Positions 21,530 through 30,498 of a stretch of 64,000 bases of DNA are shown piece after piece. Positions within the stretch are counted from its first letter, which is position 1, and every line of letters begins with the position of its first letter. This DNA is from Nocardiopsis eucommiae (GTDB lineage Bacteria; Actinomycetota; Actinomycetes; Streptosporangiales; Streptosporangiaceae). The DNA lies in contig CP074402.1 of assembly GCA_018388625.1 (NCBI GenBank), positions 5,934,090-5,998,089 on the forward strand, in the 5' to 3' direction. The translations under genes and the position numbers were made by a program. Below the pieces are notes generated by a model that was not told the DNA's origin, searched no databases, and was given only the letters and a program-made list of their open reading frames with translations.

Positions 21530-22217
21530 GTTCGGGCACCGCGAGCTTGTAGCCGACCCCGTAGACGGTGACCAGCCTGACCGGCTTCCGGGGGTCGGGC
21601 TCGATCTTGCGGCGCAGGTTCTTCACATGGACGTCGATGGTGCGCTTGGTGATGTAGCCGCTGATCCCGTGGATGAGTTCCAACAGCTGGGCCCGGCTCA
21701 GCACCCGGCCGGGCCGGACCGCCAGTGCCTGGAGCAGCTGGAACTCCACGGGGGTGCACCCCACCGGTTCCCCGTCGACCCGCACCGTGTGGCGGGCCGG
21801 GTCGACGGTGATCGGGCCTGCCTGCAGCACCCGCTCCTCGTCCCGGACCGGGGTACGTGAGCGGCGCAGCAGGGTGCGTACCCGCGCCATCAGCTCGCGC
21901 GGGCTGTAGGGCTTGGTGACGTAGTCGTCCGCGCCCAGGTCCAGTCCGGTGAGCAGGTCCTCCTCGGTGGACCGGGCGGTCAGCAGCAGCACGGCCACGT
22001 CGGACTCGGCCCGCAGAACCCGGCACGCCTCCAACCCGCTCATCACCGGCATCATCACGTCCATCACGATCAGGTCGGGGCGGTCGCGGTGGTGTTCGTC
22101 CAGTACGGATCGTCCGTTGTGGACCACGCGGACGGCGTGGCCCTCGTGCTCCAGGTAGCGCCGGATCAGTTCGGCCTGGTTCACGTCGTCCTCGGCCACC
22201 AGGACATGCGCGCACAC
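21519..22217 (-). CDS. OmpR-family response regulator
   Basis: A 232-residue regulator. GTG 22217 follows GGAGG. The receiver has the acidic pair EDD, the phosphorylated Asp in DLIVMDVMMP and the Lys in DDYVTKPYSPREL. The DNA-binding winged helix shows TPVEFQLLQALAVRPGRVLS, KRTIDVHVKNLRRKIEPDP and TVYGVGYKL. It overlaps the kinase gene, so the pair is co-translated. The divergent L,D-transpeptidase gene 220 bases away is a plausible target. Confidence 0.92.
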   Translation of the reverse strand: MCAHVLVAEDDVNQAELIRRYLEHEGHAVRVVHNGRSVLDEHHRDRPDLIVMDVMMPVMSGLEACRVLRAESDVAVLLLTARSTEEDLLTGLDLGADDYVTKPYSPRELMARVRTLLRRSRTPVRDEERVLQAGPITVDPARHTVRVDGEPVGCTPVEFQLLQALAVRPGRVLSRAQLLELIHGISGYITKRTIDVHVKNLRRKIEPDPRKPVRLVTVYGVGYKLAVPERAR

Positions 22218-22435
22218 GTGAAGGGCCTCCGTTCGCCGTGCGGGGATGGGAGGCACCCCCGACACCGACGATCGTACGACCGCCGCCAACTGGGCTGACG
22301 AGGGTGTTCCGGGACCTCGCAGGTCACCACACGGGACGCACACGGCGGCAACACGGGTTCTTCACATCGCTCGGCCACGCTTCATGGTGTCCGGCGCGGA
22401 GAGACCCGCCGGACTCCCTCGACCGGATGGACCCC

Positions 22436-23188
22436 ATGCGCCGATCCCTGATACCCGGTGGAACCGTCGGGAGACTTCCCTTCCTGGCCGCCGTCGCCGT
22501 TCTGGCCGCCGTGCCCGCCTGCTCGTCGGCGGAGCCTCGGGAGGAGACCCCCGAGGCGACGGTGCGCGCCGAGGAGTCGACGGAACCCGAGGGCGCCCGG
22601 ATCGCGACGGCGCTCACGGACGAGATCGAGGTGCGTTCCGAGCCGGGAGGCGGCGAGGTCGTGCACACCCTCGCCAGCCCGAACGACTTCGGCGCGGACC
22701 GGGCCTTCCTCGTCCAGGAGGACCGGGGCGCGTGGCTGGAGGTGCTCCTGCCGGTACGGCCCAACGGCTCCACGGGCTGGATCGAGGCCGACGACGTCGC
22801 GATCACCGTCACGGCGTACCGCGTGGTGGTCGACATGGCGGAGTTCTCCTTCACCGTCACCGAGGGCGAGGAGGAGGTCCTGTCCGGCCCGATCGGTATC
22901 GGCACGGGAGACAACCCGACTCCGCCCGGTGAGTACTACGTCACCGAGCTGCTGCGGCCCTCGGACCCCGACGGCGAGTACGGGGCCTTCGCCTTCGGCC
23001 TCAGCGGGCACTCCGACACCCTGGAGAGCTTCGCGGGCGGTCCCGGCCAGCTCGGTCTGCACGGCACCGACGACGAGGCGGGCCTGGGCGGCGAGGTCAG
23101 CCATGGCTGCGTCCGAGTGTCCAACGACGACGTCACCTGGATGGCCGAGCGCCTGCCGATCGGCACCCCGGTCGAGATCAACGATTGA
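22436..23188 (+). CDS. L,D-transpeptidase (YkuD) lipoprotein
   Basis: Cross-links peptidoglycan 3-3 or anchors proteins at the cell surface. The 250-residue product has a lipoprotein signal ending AVPACSS, an acidic linker, an SH3-like module (residues ~45-110, with IEVRSEPGGGEVVHTL and GSTGWIEADDV) and a C-terminal YkuD domain starting TAYRVVVDMAEFSF. The catalytic signature is complete: LGLHGTDDEAG and SHGCVRVSNDD with Cys and His. ATG 22436 is chosen, with 22427 as alternative. It is divergent from the two-component genes and 44 bases ahead of a Pro-rich secreted protein. Confidence 0.9.
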   Translation: MRRSLIPGGTVGRLPFLAAVAVLAAVPACSSAEPREETPEATVRAEESTEPEGARIATALTDEIEVRSEPGGGEVVHTLASPNDFGADRAFLVQEDRGAWLEVLLPVRPNGSTGWIEADDVAITVTAYRVVVDMAEFSFTVTEGEEEVLSGPIGIGTGDNPTPPGEYYVTELLRPSDPDGEYGAFAFGLSGHSDTLESFAGGPGQLGLHGTDDEAGLGGEVSHGCVRVSNDDVTWMAERLPIGTPVEIND

Positions 23189-23232
23189 CCGCTCCCCGAG
23201 CGGACACCCGAACACACGACAAGAGGTCAACC

Positions 23233-23526
23233 ATGCGCGTGAAGTCCCGAGTGCTCATCGTCGCCGCGATGGCGGCCGCCTTCTTCGGCACCGCCCCGGC
23301 GTTCGCGTCGGACGACTCCCCGGTGCTCCCCGCTCCCGAAGCCCCCTCGGAGGCCCCGGGCCCGGTCGCCCCGGAGGACCCCTCGGTCGAGGAGCCCACT
23401 CCGGCCCCGGCGGAGCCCGCTCCCGAGGAGCCCACGTCCGGGCCGGTCGAGCCGAAGCCGTCGGACCCCGTTGACGAGGCCGGTCCGGTCGCCCCGATCG
23501 AGCAGGACCCCAACTACACCGGCTGA
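23233..23526 (+). CDS. Small secreted Pro/Glu-rich protein
   Basis: 97 residues: a clear signal peptide (RVLIVAAMAAAFFGTAPAFA) followed by about 70 residues of low complexity, such as PVLPAPEAPSEAPGPVAPED and EEPTPAPAEPAPEEPTSGPV. No cysteine and no folded domain is visible. An AGAGGT site precedes ATG 23233. The composition closely matches the extracellular stalk of the neighbouring sensor kinase. It probably sits in the cell wall, next to the transpeptidase; function is unknown. Confidence 0.78.
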   Translation: MRVKSRVLIVAAMAAAFFGTAPAFASDDSPVLPAPEAPSEAPGPVAPEDPSVEEPTPAPAEPAPEEPTSGPVEPKPSDPVDEAGPVAPIEQDPNYTG

Positions 23527-23539
23527 CCCCCGGGATCCC

Positions 23540-23575
23540 GGAGGCCCCGCTCCCCCAGGGAGGAGCGGGGCCTCC
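23540..23575 (+). terminator. Strong hairpin terminator
   Basis: GGAGGCCCCGCTCC pairs perfectly with GGAGCGGGGCCTCC (14 bp) over an 8-base loop, 13 bases after the Pro-rich gene. From here to 23819 there is no gene; 23753-23800 is a GTCGAC-rich repeat relative. Confidence 0.85.
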
Positions 23576-23752
23576 GCCGTTTCCGGGACCGGACGGCCCG
23601 CGTCGGCGCTCCCGATCGGCAGTGGCCACGGGGCGCCCCCGTGGCCACCACGTGGTGGGAGCGTCACCGCCGAGCCCGGGGCGAGGAGTGTCTCGTGGTC
23701 GGTGTGACCCCGGCCCCCTGGACGCCGGAGTGCCGCACCGGCTCCGCCCTCG

Positions 23753-23800
23753 CATCGACAGGGCGTTTCGTCGACATCTCGCCGAATCGCCGTGTCGACC
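23753..23800. repeat. Degenerate GTCGAC-rich intergenic repeat
   Basis: Between convergent genes. It contains ATCGACA, GTCGACATC and GTGTCGACC blocks separated by TCGC/TCGCCG spacers, a looser version of the 32-base repeat. Confidence 0.5.
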
Positions 23801-23819
23801 GGCCGGACTTCCGGTGCCC

Positions 23820-24490
23820 TCAGGCCTCCTCGCTGGTCCTGATCCCCAGCAGGACCAGGTCCAGTGCCTGGTCGAAGAAGGTGTGCTCCACGGCCAGGGT
23901 GTCGGCCTCCGACACCGCCGTGGCCAGGGCGCCCCCGTGTTCGTCGGCCCGGCCCTCCTTGGCCACGCGCATCGCGACGGCGGAGGTGGCCGCTCCGAGG
24001 ATCTGGTTGGAGATCGCCCGGATCGCGACCGCCCGGCGCTCCTCTCCGCCGCCGAGCTCCCCGAGGGCCTCGATGATCCGTCTCGACAGCGCGACCGCGT
24101 TCGGCCCGACAAGGGGGCGCGAACCGGCGAACTCGGCGGCCCAGGTGTGCTCGGTCAGCGCCGCGTAGAAGCGTCGGGCGGTCTCCCTGACCGCCGTGTC
24201 CCAGGGCAGGTCGGTGGCGGGCGGCGCGGCGGCGGCCCCGGCCAGGACCTCGTCCACGGCCAGGTCCACGAGGTCCTCCCGGCGCTCCACGTACCAGTAG
24301 AGGCTGGTCGCGTGCACGCCGAGCTCGGCGGCCACCCTGCGCATGGTCAGCGCGGAGGAGCCCTCGCGGTCGAGCAGGGTGATGGTCGCCGTGACGATGC
24401 GGTCCCTGCTGAGCGCGGGTGGGGAACGCCGACGGCGCGGGGTCCGGTGGAAGACGCTGTCGATCCGCTGTCCGGGGGCTGTTCGTCCAT
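23820..24490 (-). CDS. TetR-family regulator (one frame break near the start)
   Basis: A repressor of about 223 residues. ATG 24490 gives MDEQPP; one C missing in the run at 24473-24477 joins it to GQRIDSVFHRTPRRRRSPPA. The helix-turn-helix is ALTMRRVAAELGVHATSLYW with the usual Tyr before YVERREDLVDLAV. The C-terminal part, AVRETARRFYAALTEHTWAA to the end at 23820, is a TetR-type ligand domain (TetR_C-like). It is divergent from the CPBP protease gene and very probably controls both through repeats in the 63-base gap. Confidence 0.88.
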
Positions 24491-24553
24491 GTCCAACAGC
24501 ATACAAGGAATCATACGTTGTCGGATGCTCTCCAACAGTGTATGTTTCTCGGC
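24491..24553. promoter_or_regulatory. TetR/CPBP divergent promoter with repeated half-sites
   Basis: The gap is A/T-rich for this genome. TCCAACAG followed by a TAY core occurs twice in direct orientation (from ~24492 and ~24531), and the first copy also faces an inverted partner, ATACGTTGTCGG, 8 bases on. These are the best operator candidates for the adjacent TetR protein. Confidence 0.5.
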
Positions 24554-25456
24554 ATGGCAACAGAGACCCCCTCCATCCGTCCGCACACCTCCGCCCCCGT
24601 CACCGCCCCCGACCCCTCGCGCACCACCGCCGTCGACCCGCGCGGCCTCACCGCCTTCCTGGTCGTCACCTTCGCCTTCTCCTGGGCCGCCTGGTGGCTC
24701 ATCCCCCGCTTCCTCGACGGGGGCGACCCGACCCCGCCGTCCTCGTCGGAGCCTTCGGCCCGATGGTGGCCGCCATCGTCGTCACCGCCTTCACGCAGGG
24801 GCGTGCCGGAGTGGGCGCCCTGTTCCGGCGCCACTCCCTCGGCCGCCGGGGCGGCCTCCGCCCCTACGCCGTCACCGTGCTGATCGTCGCGGCCATCGCC
24901 GGTTCGGCAGCCCTCCCCGTGTACCTGGGGACGGCCGAGGTCGAGGAGGCGGCGCTGCGGGCCGCGCTCCTGGGCGTACCGGTCCAGTTCCTGCTCATCG
25001 CGCTGGTCGGCGGCGGCAACGAGGAACTGGGCTGGCGCGGGTTCGCCCTCCCCCGCCTCCAGGGATCGCTCCCCCGCTGGCCGCCAACGTGACCCTCGGC
25101 GCCGTCTGGGCCGTGTGGCACGCCCCCTCTTCGACATGGCGGGCACCATCCAGTCCGAGGTGAACTTCCCCGCGTACGCCCTGCTCTGCGTCGGCCTCAC
25201 CGTCGTCATGGGCCACGTCTTCAACTCCGCCCGGGGCGGGGTCCTCGCCGCAGTGATCGCCCACGCCGCCGTCAACGTCGTCTCCGGGCTCAAGGGCATG
25301 CTGGTGGGTGACCCCGCCGGGGTGTTCGAGGTCACGGCCGTCCTGACCGTCGCCGCGATCCTCGCCCTGGCCACGCGGGGCCGCCTGGGTCTGCGCGCCG
25401 CCGACGACGGGCGCGTCCCCGCCGCCGACGACGGCCGGACCACCACCGGGGCCTGA
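24554..25456 (+). CDS. CPBP (CAAX-type) intramembrane metalloprotease (three frame breaks)
   Basis: A membrane protein of about 301 residues. ATG 24554 begins MATETPSIRPHTSAPVTAPD. Spans follow: GLTAFLVVTFAFSWAAWWLI, VGAFGPMVAAIVVTAF, YAVTVLIVAAIAGSAALPVY and FLLIALVGGG. The catalytic motif GGNEELGWRGFALPRL (EExxxR) and later histidines in AVWHAPLFDMAGT and VIAHAAVNVV define the CPBP/Abi family, related to Rce1. Breaks at C runs ~24732, 25071-25075 and 25123-25127 each need one base. Actinomycete members are thought to be self-immunity or stress proteases; the substrate here is unknown. Confidence 0.85.
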
Positions 25457-25470
25457 CCCCGCGCCCACCC

Positions 25471-25512
25471 GTTGGACGGGGCCGCCCCACCACCGGGGCG
25501 GCCCCGTCCGAC
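25471..25512 (+). terminator. Very strong hairpin after the CPBP gene
   Basis: An 18-base arm at 25471-25488 pairs with 25495-25512 (one G-T pair) over the loop ACCACC. It sits 14 bases past the CPBP stop and 34 bases before the UvrA-like gene. Confidence 0.85.
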
Positions 25513-25546
25513 GAGGTGGGAGCGCTGACCGGGTACATCTGGGGAC

Positions 25547-27875
25547 ATGACAGAGTTCGACGACCGCATCCGGGTGCGCGGCGCCCGCATCCACAACCTG
25601 AGGAACGTGGACACGGAGCTGCCCCGTGACGCCCTGGTCGCCTTCACCGGCGTCTCGGGCTCCGGGAAGTCCTCACTGGCCTTCGGGACGCTCTACGCCG
25701 AGTCCCAGCACCGGTACCTGGAGTCGGTCGCGCCGTACGCCCGCCGCCTCCTCCAGCAGCTCCCGGCCCCGGAGGTGGACGACATCACCGGCATGCCGCC
25801 CGCGGTGGCGCTCACCCAACCGCGCACGGCACCGTCCGTGCGGTCCACGGTGGGCACCCTGACCACGCTCTCCAACACGCTGCGCATGCTCCTGTCCCGT
25901 GCGGGGACCTACCCGCCCGGGGCCGGGCACCTGGACTCCGACTCCTTCTCCCCCAACACCGTCGCCGGGGCCTGCCCGGTGTGCCACGGAGAGGGGATCG
26001 AACACGAGGTCACCGAGGACTCACTGGTCCCGGACCCCGCGCTGAGCATCGCCGACGGGGCCGTCGCCTCCTGGCCGGGGGCCTGGCAGGGCAAGAACCT
26101 GCGCGACATCCTCGACACCCTGGGGTACGACATCCACCGCCCCTGGCGGGAGCTGCCCCAGAGCGAGCGCGACTGGATCCTGTTCACGGACGAGCAGCCC
26201 GTGGTGACCGTCCACCCCGTCCGGGAGGCGGGCCGGGTCCACCGCCCCTACCAGGGCAGGTACAGCAGTGCCCGCAGGCTGGTGCTCAAGGCCTACGCCT
26301 CCTCGGCCAGCGAGGCCCGCAGGCGCCGGGCGGGCGAGTTCATGGTGAACCGCACCTGCCCGGAGTGCGGCGGACGGCGGCTGCGCCAGGAGGCACTGCG
26401 GGTCACCTTCGCCGGGCACACCATCACCGAACTCGCGGCACTGCCGCTCGCCGCACTCTCGGCGCTGCTGCGCCCTGGTTGGAAGGGACCGGAGCCGCCG
26501 CGACGCTGGTCGCGGAGATCGCCGGTCGGGTGGAGGTCCTGGAGGAACTGGGCCTGGGCTACCTCAGCGTGGACCGGCCCGCGCCGACGCTGTCCACCGG
26601 GGAGTTCCAGCGGATCAGGCTGGCCACCCAGCTCGGCACCGGGCTGTTCGGCGTGGTCTACGTGCTGGACGAGCCCTCGGCGGGGCTGCACCCCGCCGAC
26701 TGCGAGGCCCTCTCCGGCATCCTTCGTCGGCTCCGCGACGGCGGCAACACCGTGTGCTTCGTCGAGCACGACCTGGACATCGTGCGCGGCGCGGACTGGA
26801 TCGTGGACGTCGGACCGGACGCGGGCGAGCACGGCGGGCGCGTCCTGTACAGCGGGCCGGTGGACGGGCTGCGCGACGTCCCGGAGTCGGTGACCCGCCG
26901 CTACCTGTTCCACCGCGCCCTGCCCGAACGTCGGACGCACGAGTCGCGCGGACACCTGGAGCTGCGCGGGGTCACCAGCAACAACCTGCGGGGACTGGAC
27001 GTGGACGTGCCCCTCGGGGTGTTCACCACGGTCACCGGTGTGTCCGGCTCCGGCAAGTCCACACTGCTGGCCCGGATCGCGGACGAGGCGGCCGGGCACG
27101 GGCGGGTGGTGTGGGTCAGCCAGCAGCCCATCGGGCGGACCCCGCGCTCGAACCTGGCCACCTACACGGGGCTCTTCGACACCGTCCGGAAGCTGTTCGC
27201 CGGGACCGACGACGCCCGCGCCCACGGCTACGGCCCCGGCCGCTTCTCCTTCAACGTGGTGGGGGACGCTGCGCGACCTGTGAGGGCGAGGGGTTCGTCT
27301 CCGTGGAGCTGCTCTTCCTGCCCACCACCTACGCGCCCTGTCCGACGTGTGGGGGCTCCCGCTACAACGACGACACCCTGCGCGTGCGGTACCGGGGGGC
27401 CACGATCGCGGACGTGCTCGCGATGTCCGTGGAGGAGGCGACGCGGTTCTTCACCGAGGAACCCTCCGTGCTCCGGGCCCTGGAGACCCTCTCCGGTGTC
27501 GGCCTGGGCTACCTGCGCCTGGGCCAGCCCGCCACGGAGCTGTCCGGCGGCGAGGCCCAGCGGATCAAGCTCGCCACCGAGCTCCAGCGGCGCCGGGTGG
27601 CCGACACGGTGTACCTGCTGGACGAGCCCACCACGGGTCTTCATCCGTACGACACCGACGTCCTGATGGGCCGTCTGCGGGACCTGGTCGCGGCCGGGGC
27701 CACGGTGGTGGCGGCCGAGCACGACATGCGGGTCGTGGCCACCGCCGACCACGTCGTGGACCTGGGGCCCGGCGGCGGAGCGGAGGGCGGACGGATCGTC
27801 GCCCAGGGCTCCCCCGAACGGATCGCGTCGGTCCCGGACAGCCGGACCGGTGTCTACCTGAAGGAGCTGTTGTGA
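25547..27875 (+). CDS. UvrA-like ABC ATPase, short form (DrrC/UvrA2 type; two frame breaks)
   Basis: About 776 residues corrected, versus ~950 for UvrA. It starts RVRGARIHNLRNVDTELPRD with Walker A GVSGSGKSSLAFGTLYAES. Zinc modules CPVCHGEG and CPECGGRRL follow, then signature STGEFQRIRLATQLG and Walker B VYVLDEPSAGLHPADC; the second half has GVSGSGKSTLLARIADEA, CATCEGEGF...CPTCGGSRY, LSGGEAQRIKLATEL and VYLLDEPTTGLHPYD. Breaks at 26473-26475 and 27260-27265 are single missing bases. The large UvrB-binding and insertion regions appear absent. Relatives include DrrC, a daunorubicin-resistance protein, so a role in DNA-drug tolerance is possible. Confidence 0.87.
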
Positions 27876-28208
27876 CGGTCGGGGCCGCCGGAAGGTGACA
27901 CGGGCGACAGGTCGACGTGTCGCCACGTCTCACCTGGTGGACGGCGGGCGGGCTGCGGTTCGTGACCGGGCGGTCGCTTGCTGCCAGCGTCCCTCGTCAA
28001 CCGGGGTTCCTCACCGACCGTTCGGTCAGTACATGTGTGTCTAGCTGCGAAAATCGTGCCCAAGTGTAGAAAGTGCACTGCATCACATGGCATGGTGTGC
28101 TGGGGCTCGTGGTCTGTCCCGGTATCCGCCGTTCCGTCTGCGGGTGCCGACGGCCCGGTCCCGACAGAGAACGCGGCCCCCGGCCGGTAGAGAACCTACG
28201 GAGCAGCA
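27876..28208. promoter_or_regulatory. Gap before the MHS transporter with a TetR-type operator
   Basis: No gene is supported. 27909-27925 is a GTCGACGTGTCG-type repeat relative. At 28013-28030 lies ACCGACCGTTCGGTCAGT, an inverted repeat with one mismatch around a TT centre. It closely matches the site at 46625-46644 upstream of paaZ and the general GACCGnnCGGTC form of TetR operators. It is probably the control site of the transporter gene. Confidence 0.55.
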
Positions 28209-29578
28209 ATGGCGACTTCCGACGCCACGGTCCCTGGACCCGGTGGAACACTCGATCCCAAGGAGAAGCGCAAGGTCCTCGGGGGGACCATGGTCGGGAC
28301 CACCATCGAGTGGTACGACTTCTTCATCTACGCCCAGGCCGCGGGCCTGGTGCTGGCCCCCTCTTCATGGCGCCGCTGGCCGACGCCAACCCGGCCGTGG
28401 CGCAGGTGCTCTCCTTCGCGACCATCGGTATCTCCTTCCTCTTCCGCCCCCTGGGCGCCATCGTCGCCGGGCACCTCGGAGACCGGTTCGGGCGCAAGAG
28501 GATCCTCGTGTTCACCCTGGTCATGATGGGTGTCGCGACCTGTGCGATCGGCCTGCTGCCCACCTACGCGCAGATCGGCATGGCCGCGCCGATCCTGCTC
28601 ATCCTCCTGCGCATCGCGCAGGGCTTCTCCGCCGGAGGCGAGTGGGGCGGCGCCGCCCTGATGTCCGTGGAGCACGCGCCGGTCGACAAGCGCGGCTTCT
28701 TCGGCGCCTACCCGCAGATCGGCGTCCCCTGCGGCATGATCCTGGCGACCCTGGTCCTGTGGGGCATCACCACCGCCATCGGCACCGAGGCCTTCCTCGA
28801 GTGGGGCTGGCGCGTCCCGTTCCTGCTGTCCTTCCTGCTCATCATCATCGGTCACCTCATCCGCAAGACCGTGGAGGAGTCCCCGGTCTTCAAGGTGATG
28901 CAGAACCGCCGCGCCAAGTCGTCCGCGCCGCTCGGCCAGCTGTTCCGCAGGAACACCAAGGAGGTGGTGCTCTCCGCGCTGATCTTCGTCGCCAACAACG
29001 CCGCCGGCTACCTGGTGATCGCCTTCCTGGCCACCTACGCCTCGCGCCCGGTGGAGGAGATGGGCCTGGGTCTGGAGCGGGGCCCGGTCCTGCTCGCCAC
29101 CGCCCTGGCGTCCTTCGGGTGGCTGATCTCCACCCTGTACGGCGGATGGATCTGCGACCGGATCGGTCGGGTGCGCACCTTCCAGATCGGCTACGTCCTG
29201 CTCGCCGCCTGGGCGGTCCCGATGTGGTTCATGGTGGACACCGGCAACATCTACATGTACTTCGTGGGCGTCTTCGTCTTCACGCTGACCTTCGGCCTGA
29301 GCTACGGCCCCCAGTCGGCCCTCTACGCGGAGATGTTCCCGGCCGAGGTCCGCTACTCGGGTGTGTCCATCGGCTACGCCCTGGGCGCGATCCTCGGCGG
29401 CGCCTTCGCCGCCATGATCGCGGAGATGCTGCTGACCTCCTTCGGGGCCTCGTGGACCATCGGCGTCTACATCATCGGCCTGTCCGTGATCTCGTTCGTC
29501 GCCGTCTCCCTGGTGCCGAAGGGCATCCAGGGCGTCGACCTGCACGTCGACGACAGCGACCCGGCCCCCGCCAAGTAG
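28209..29578 (+). CDS. MHS-family MFS transporter (one frame break)
   Basis: A metabolite:proton symporter of the shikimate/alpha-ketoglutarate permease type, about 456 residues. ATG 28209 has a GGAG site. The family signature TTIEWYDFFIYAQAAGLVLA is present, then one missing C at 28357-28361, then LFMAPLADANPAVAQVLSFA, the loop motif GHLGDRFGRKRILV, and RIAQGFSAGGEWGGAALMSV. Twelve spans are apparent; the C-terminus PKGIQGVDLHVDDSDPA is polar. Substrate cannot be told; organic or aromatic acids are typical. The upstream operator resembles that of paaZ, hinting at aromatic-acid catabolism. Confidence 0.88.
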
Positions 29579-29593
29579 GGACCGGACGCGCGT

Positions 29594-29629
29594 GGGGCGG
29601 GGTGGCGGATCGATCCGCCACCCCGCCCC
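29594..29629. terminator. 36-base perfect palindrome between convergent genes
   Basis: A perfect inverted repeat with no loop-forming mismatch, centred at ATCGAT (29609-29614) with arms beginning GGGGCGGGGTGGCGG. Located between the MHS transporter and the convergent lipase gene, it is most likely a bidirectional terminator. Confidence 0.85.
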
Positions 29630-29647
29630 GGTGTCTCCCTCTCTCCT

Positions 29648-29683
29648 TGTCGACAGAGCGACACGGCGACAGGGCGACACGGC
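29648..29683. repeat. GTCGACA/CGACACGG degenerate repeat
   Basis: A run of GTCGACAGA, GCGACACGG, CGACAGGG and CGACACGG units just past the 36-base palindrome, another member of the GTCGAC-rich intergenic family. Confidence 0.45.
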
Positions 29684-29702
29684 GCCCTCAGCTGGAAGCG
29701 GG

Positions 29703-30371
29703 TCAGCTGACGAGGCCGCGCACGTGGTCGATGACCTCGCCGTTCCACATCATCGAGATGTGCTCGACGCAGCCCACCTGGATGTTGTCGGCGCCGGGCA
29801 GCGACGTGCTGTCCGTGGGTGAGATGACGATGTCGCAGGGCGAGCGCAGGGTCGTGTACCGGACCGGGCCCGGCGTGGGGTCGCCCGTGTTGAGGTCGTT
29901 CAGGAAGTCCGACCCGTGCCGCATCTCCTGGCAGGGGGTGATCGGTGAGGGGCACAGGTTGGCGATGTTGGTCCCGTTGTTGGGGCCGCCGATGGAGATC
30001 CACTGGTCGACGGTCTCCGTGCCGCCGAGGTTCTTGACGTAGTACCGCGAGGACAGGCCGCCCATGGAGTGGGTGACCAGGTGCACGCGGTCCACGCCGT
30101 GCTGCTCGCGCACGCCGTCGACGTGGGCGGCCAGCTGCCCGGCGATGGTGGTGTTGGAGCGGGCCCAGTCGTAGGAGAAGACGTGGAGCCGGTCCTCCGG
30201 GACACCGGAGTCGGCGAGGGCGGCGCGCATGTCGTCCCACTGGCCGCCCTTGCCCATGAACCCGTGGACGAAGACGACCGGGGTGTGGGTGTTCGCGGTG
30301 GCGGGGGCGGCCTGGAGGGCCGTGGTGAGGGCGAGGACGAGTCCGCACAGGAGGGCGGTCAGCCGTCTCAT
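29703..30371 (-). CDS. Secreted triacylglycerol lipase/esterase
   Basis: 222 residues. Signal peptide RLTALLCGLVLALTTALQA followed by AAPATANTHTPVVFVHGFMG, with the oxyanion HGF. The nucleophile elbow is HLVTHSMGGLSSRYY (a THSMG variant of GxSxG), the acid is probably in PCDIVISPTDS and the histidine in GCVEHISMMW. This matches the compact lipases of Bacillus LipA and Streptomyces type (alpha/beta fold, class I.4-like). Two extra cysteine pairs may form disulfides. It is divergent from a large LuxR-type regulator. Confidence 0.9.
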   Translation of the reverse strand: MRRLTALLCGLVLALTTALQAAPATANTHTPVVFVHGFMGKGGQWDDMRAALADSGVPEDRLHVFSYDWARSNTTIAGQLAAHVDGVREQHGVDRVHLVTHSMGGLSSRYYVKNLGGTETVDQWISIGGPNNGTNIANLCPSPITPCQEMRHGSDFLNDLNTGDPTPGPVRYTTLRSPCDIVISPTDSTSLPGADNIQVGCVEHISMMWNGEVIDHVRGLVS

Positions 30372-30455
30372 GTGACCTCCGAGGGTGGGGGAAGCGGGGA
30401 ACCCGATTGTGTGCCCCCGGTCACACGGAGCGCATCGGCTGAATCGCCGGTCCCT

Positions 30456-30480
30456 TTACTCGGACTTAACCGACGAGTAA
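30456..30480. promoter_or_regulatory. Inverted repeat between lipase and LAL regulator
   Basis: TTACTCG (30456-30462) and CGAGTAA (30474-30480) form a perfect dyad with an 11-base spacer. It lies immediately upstream of the regulator's ribosome site and 85 bases from the lipase start, so it is a candidate operator for one or both. Confidence 0.5.
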
Positions 30481-30498
30481 CTTAAGGGGGTGATCAGC

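Noticed and set aside
19399..21860. Long plus-strand frames over the two-component genes
   Set aside because: Ser/Gly/Arg-rich shadows of the kinase and regulator genes.
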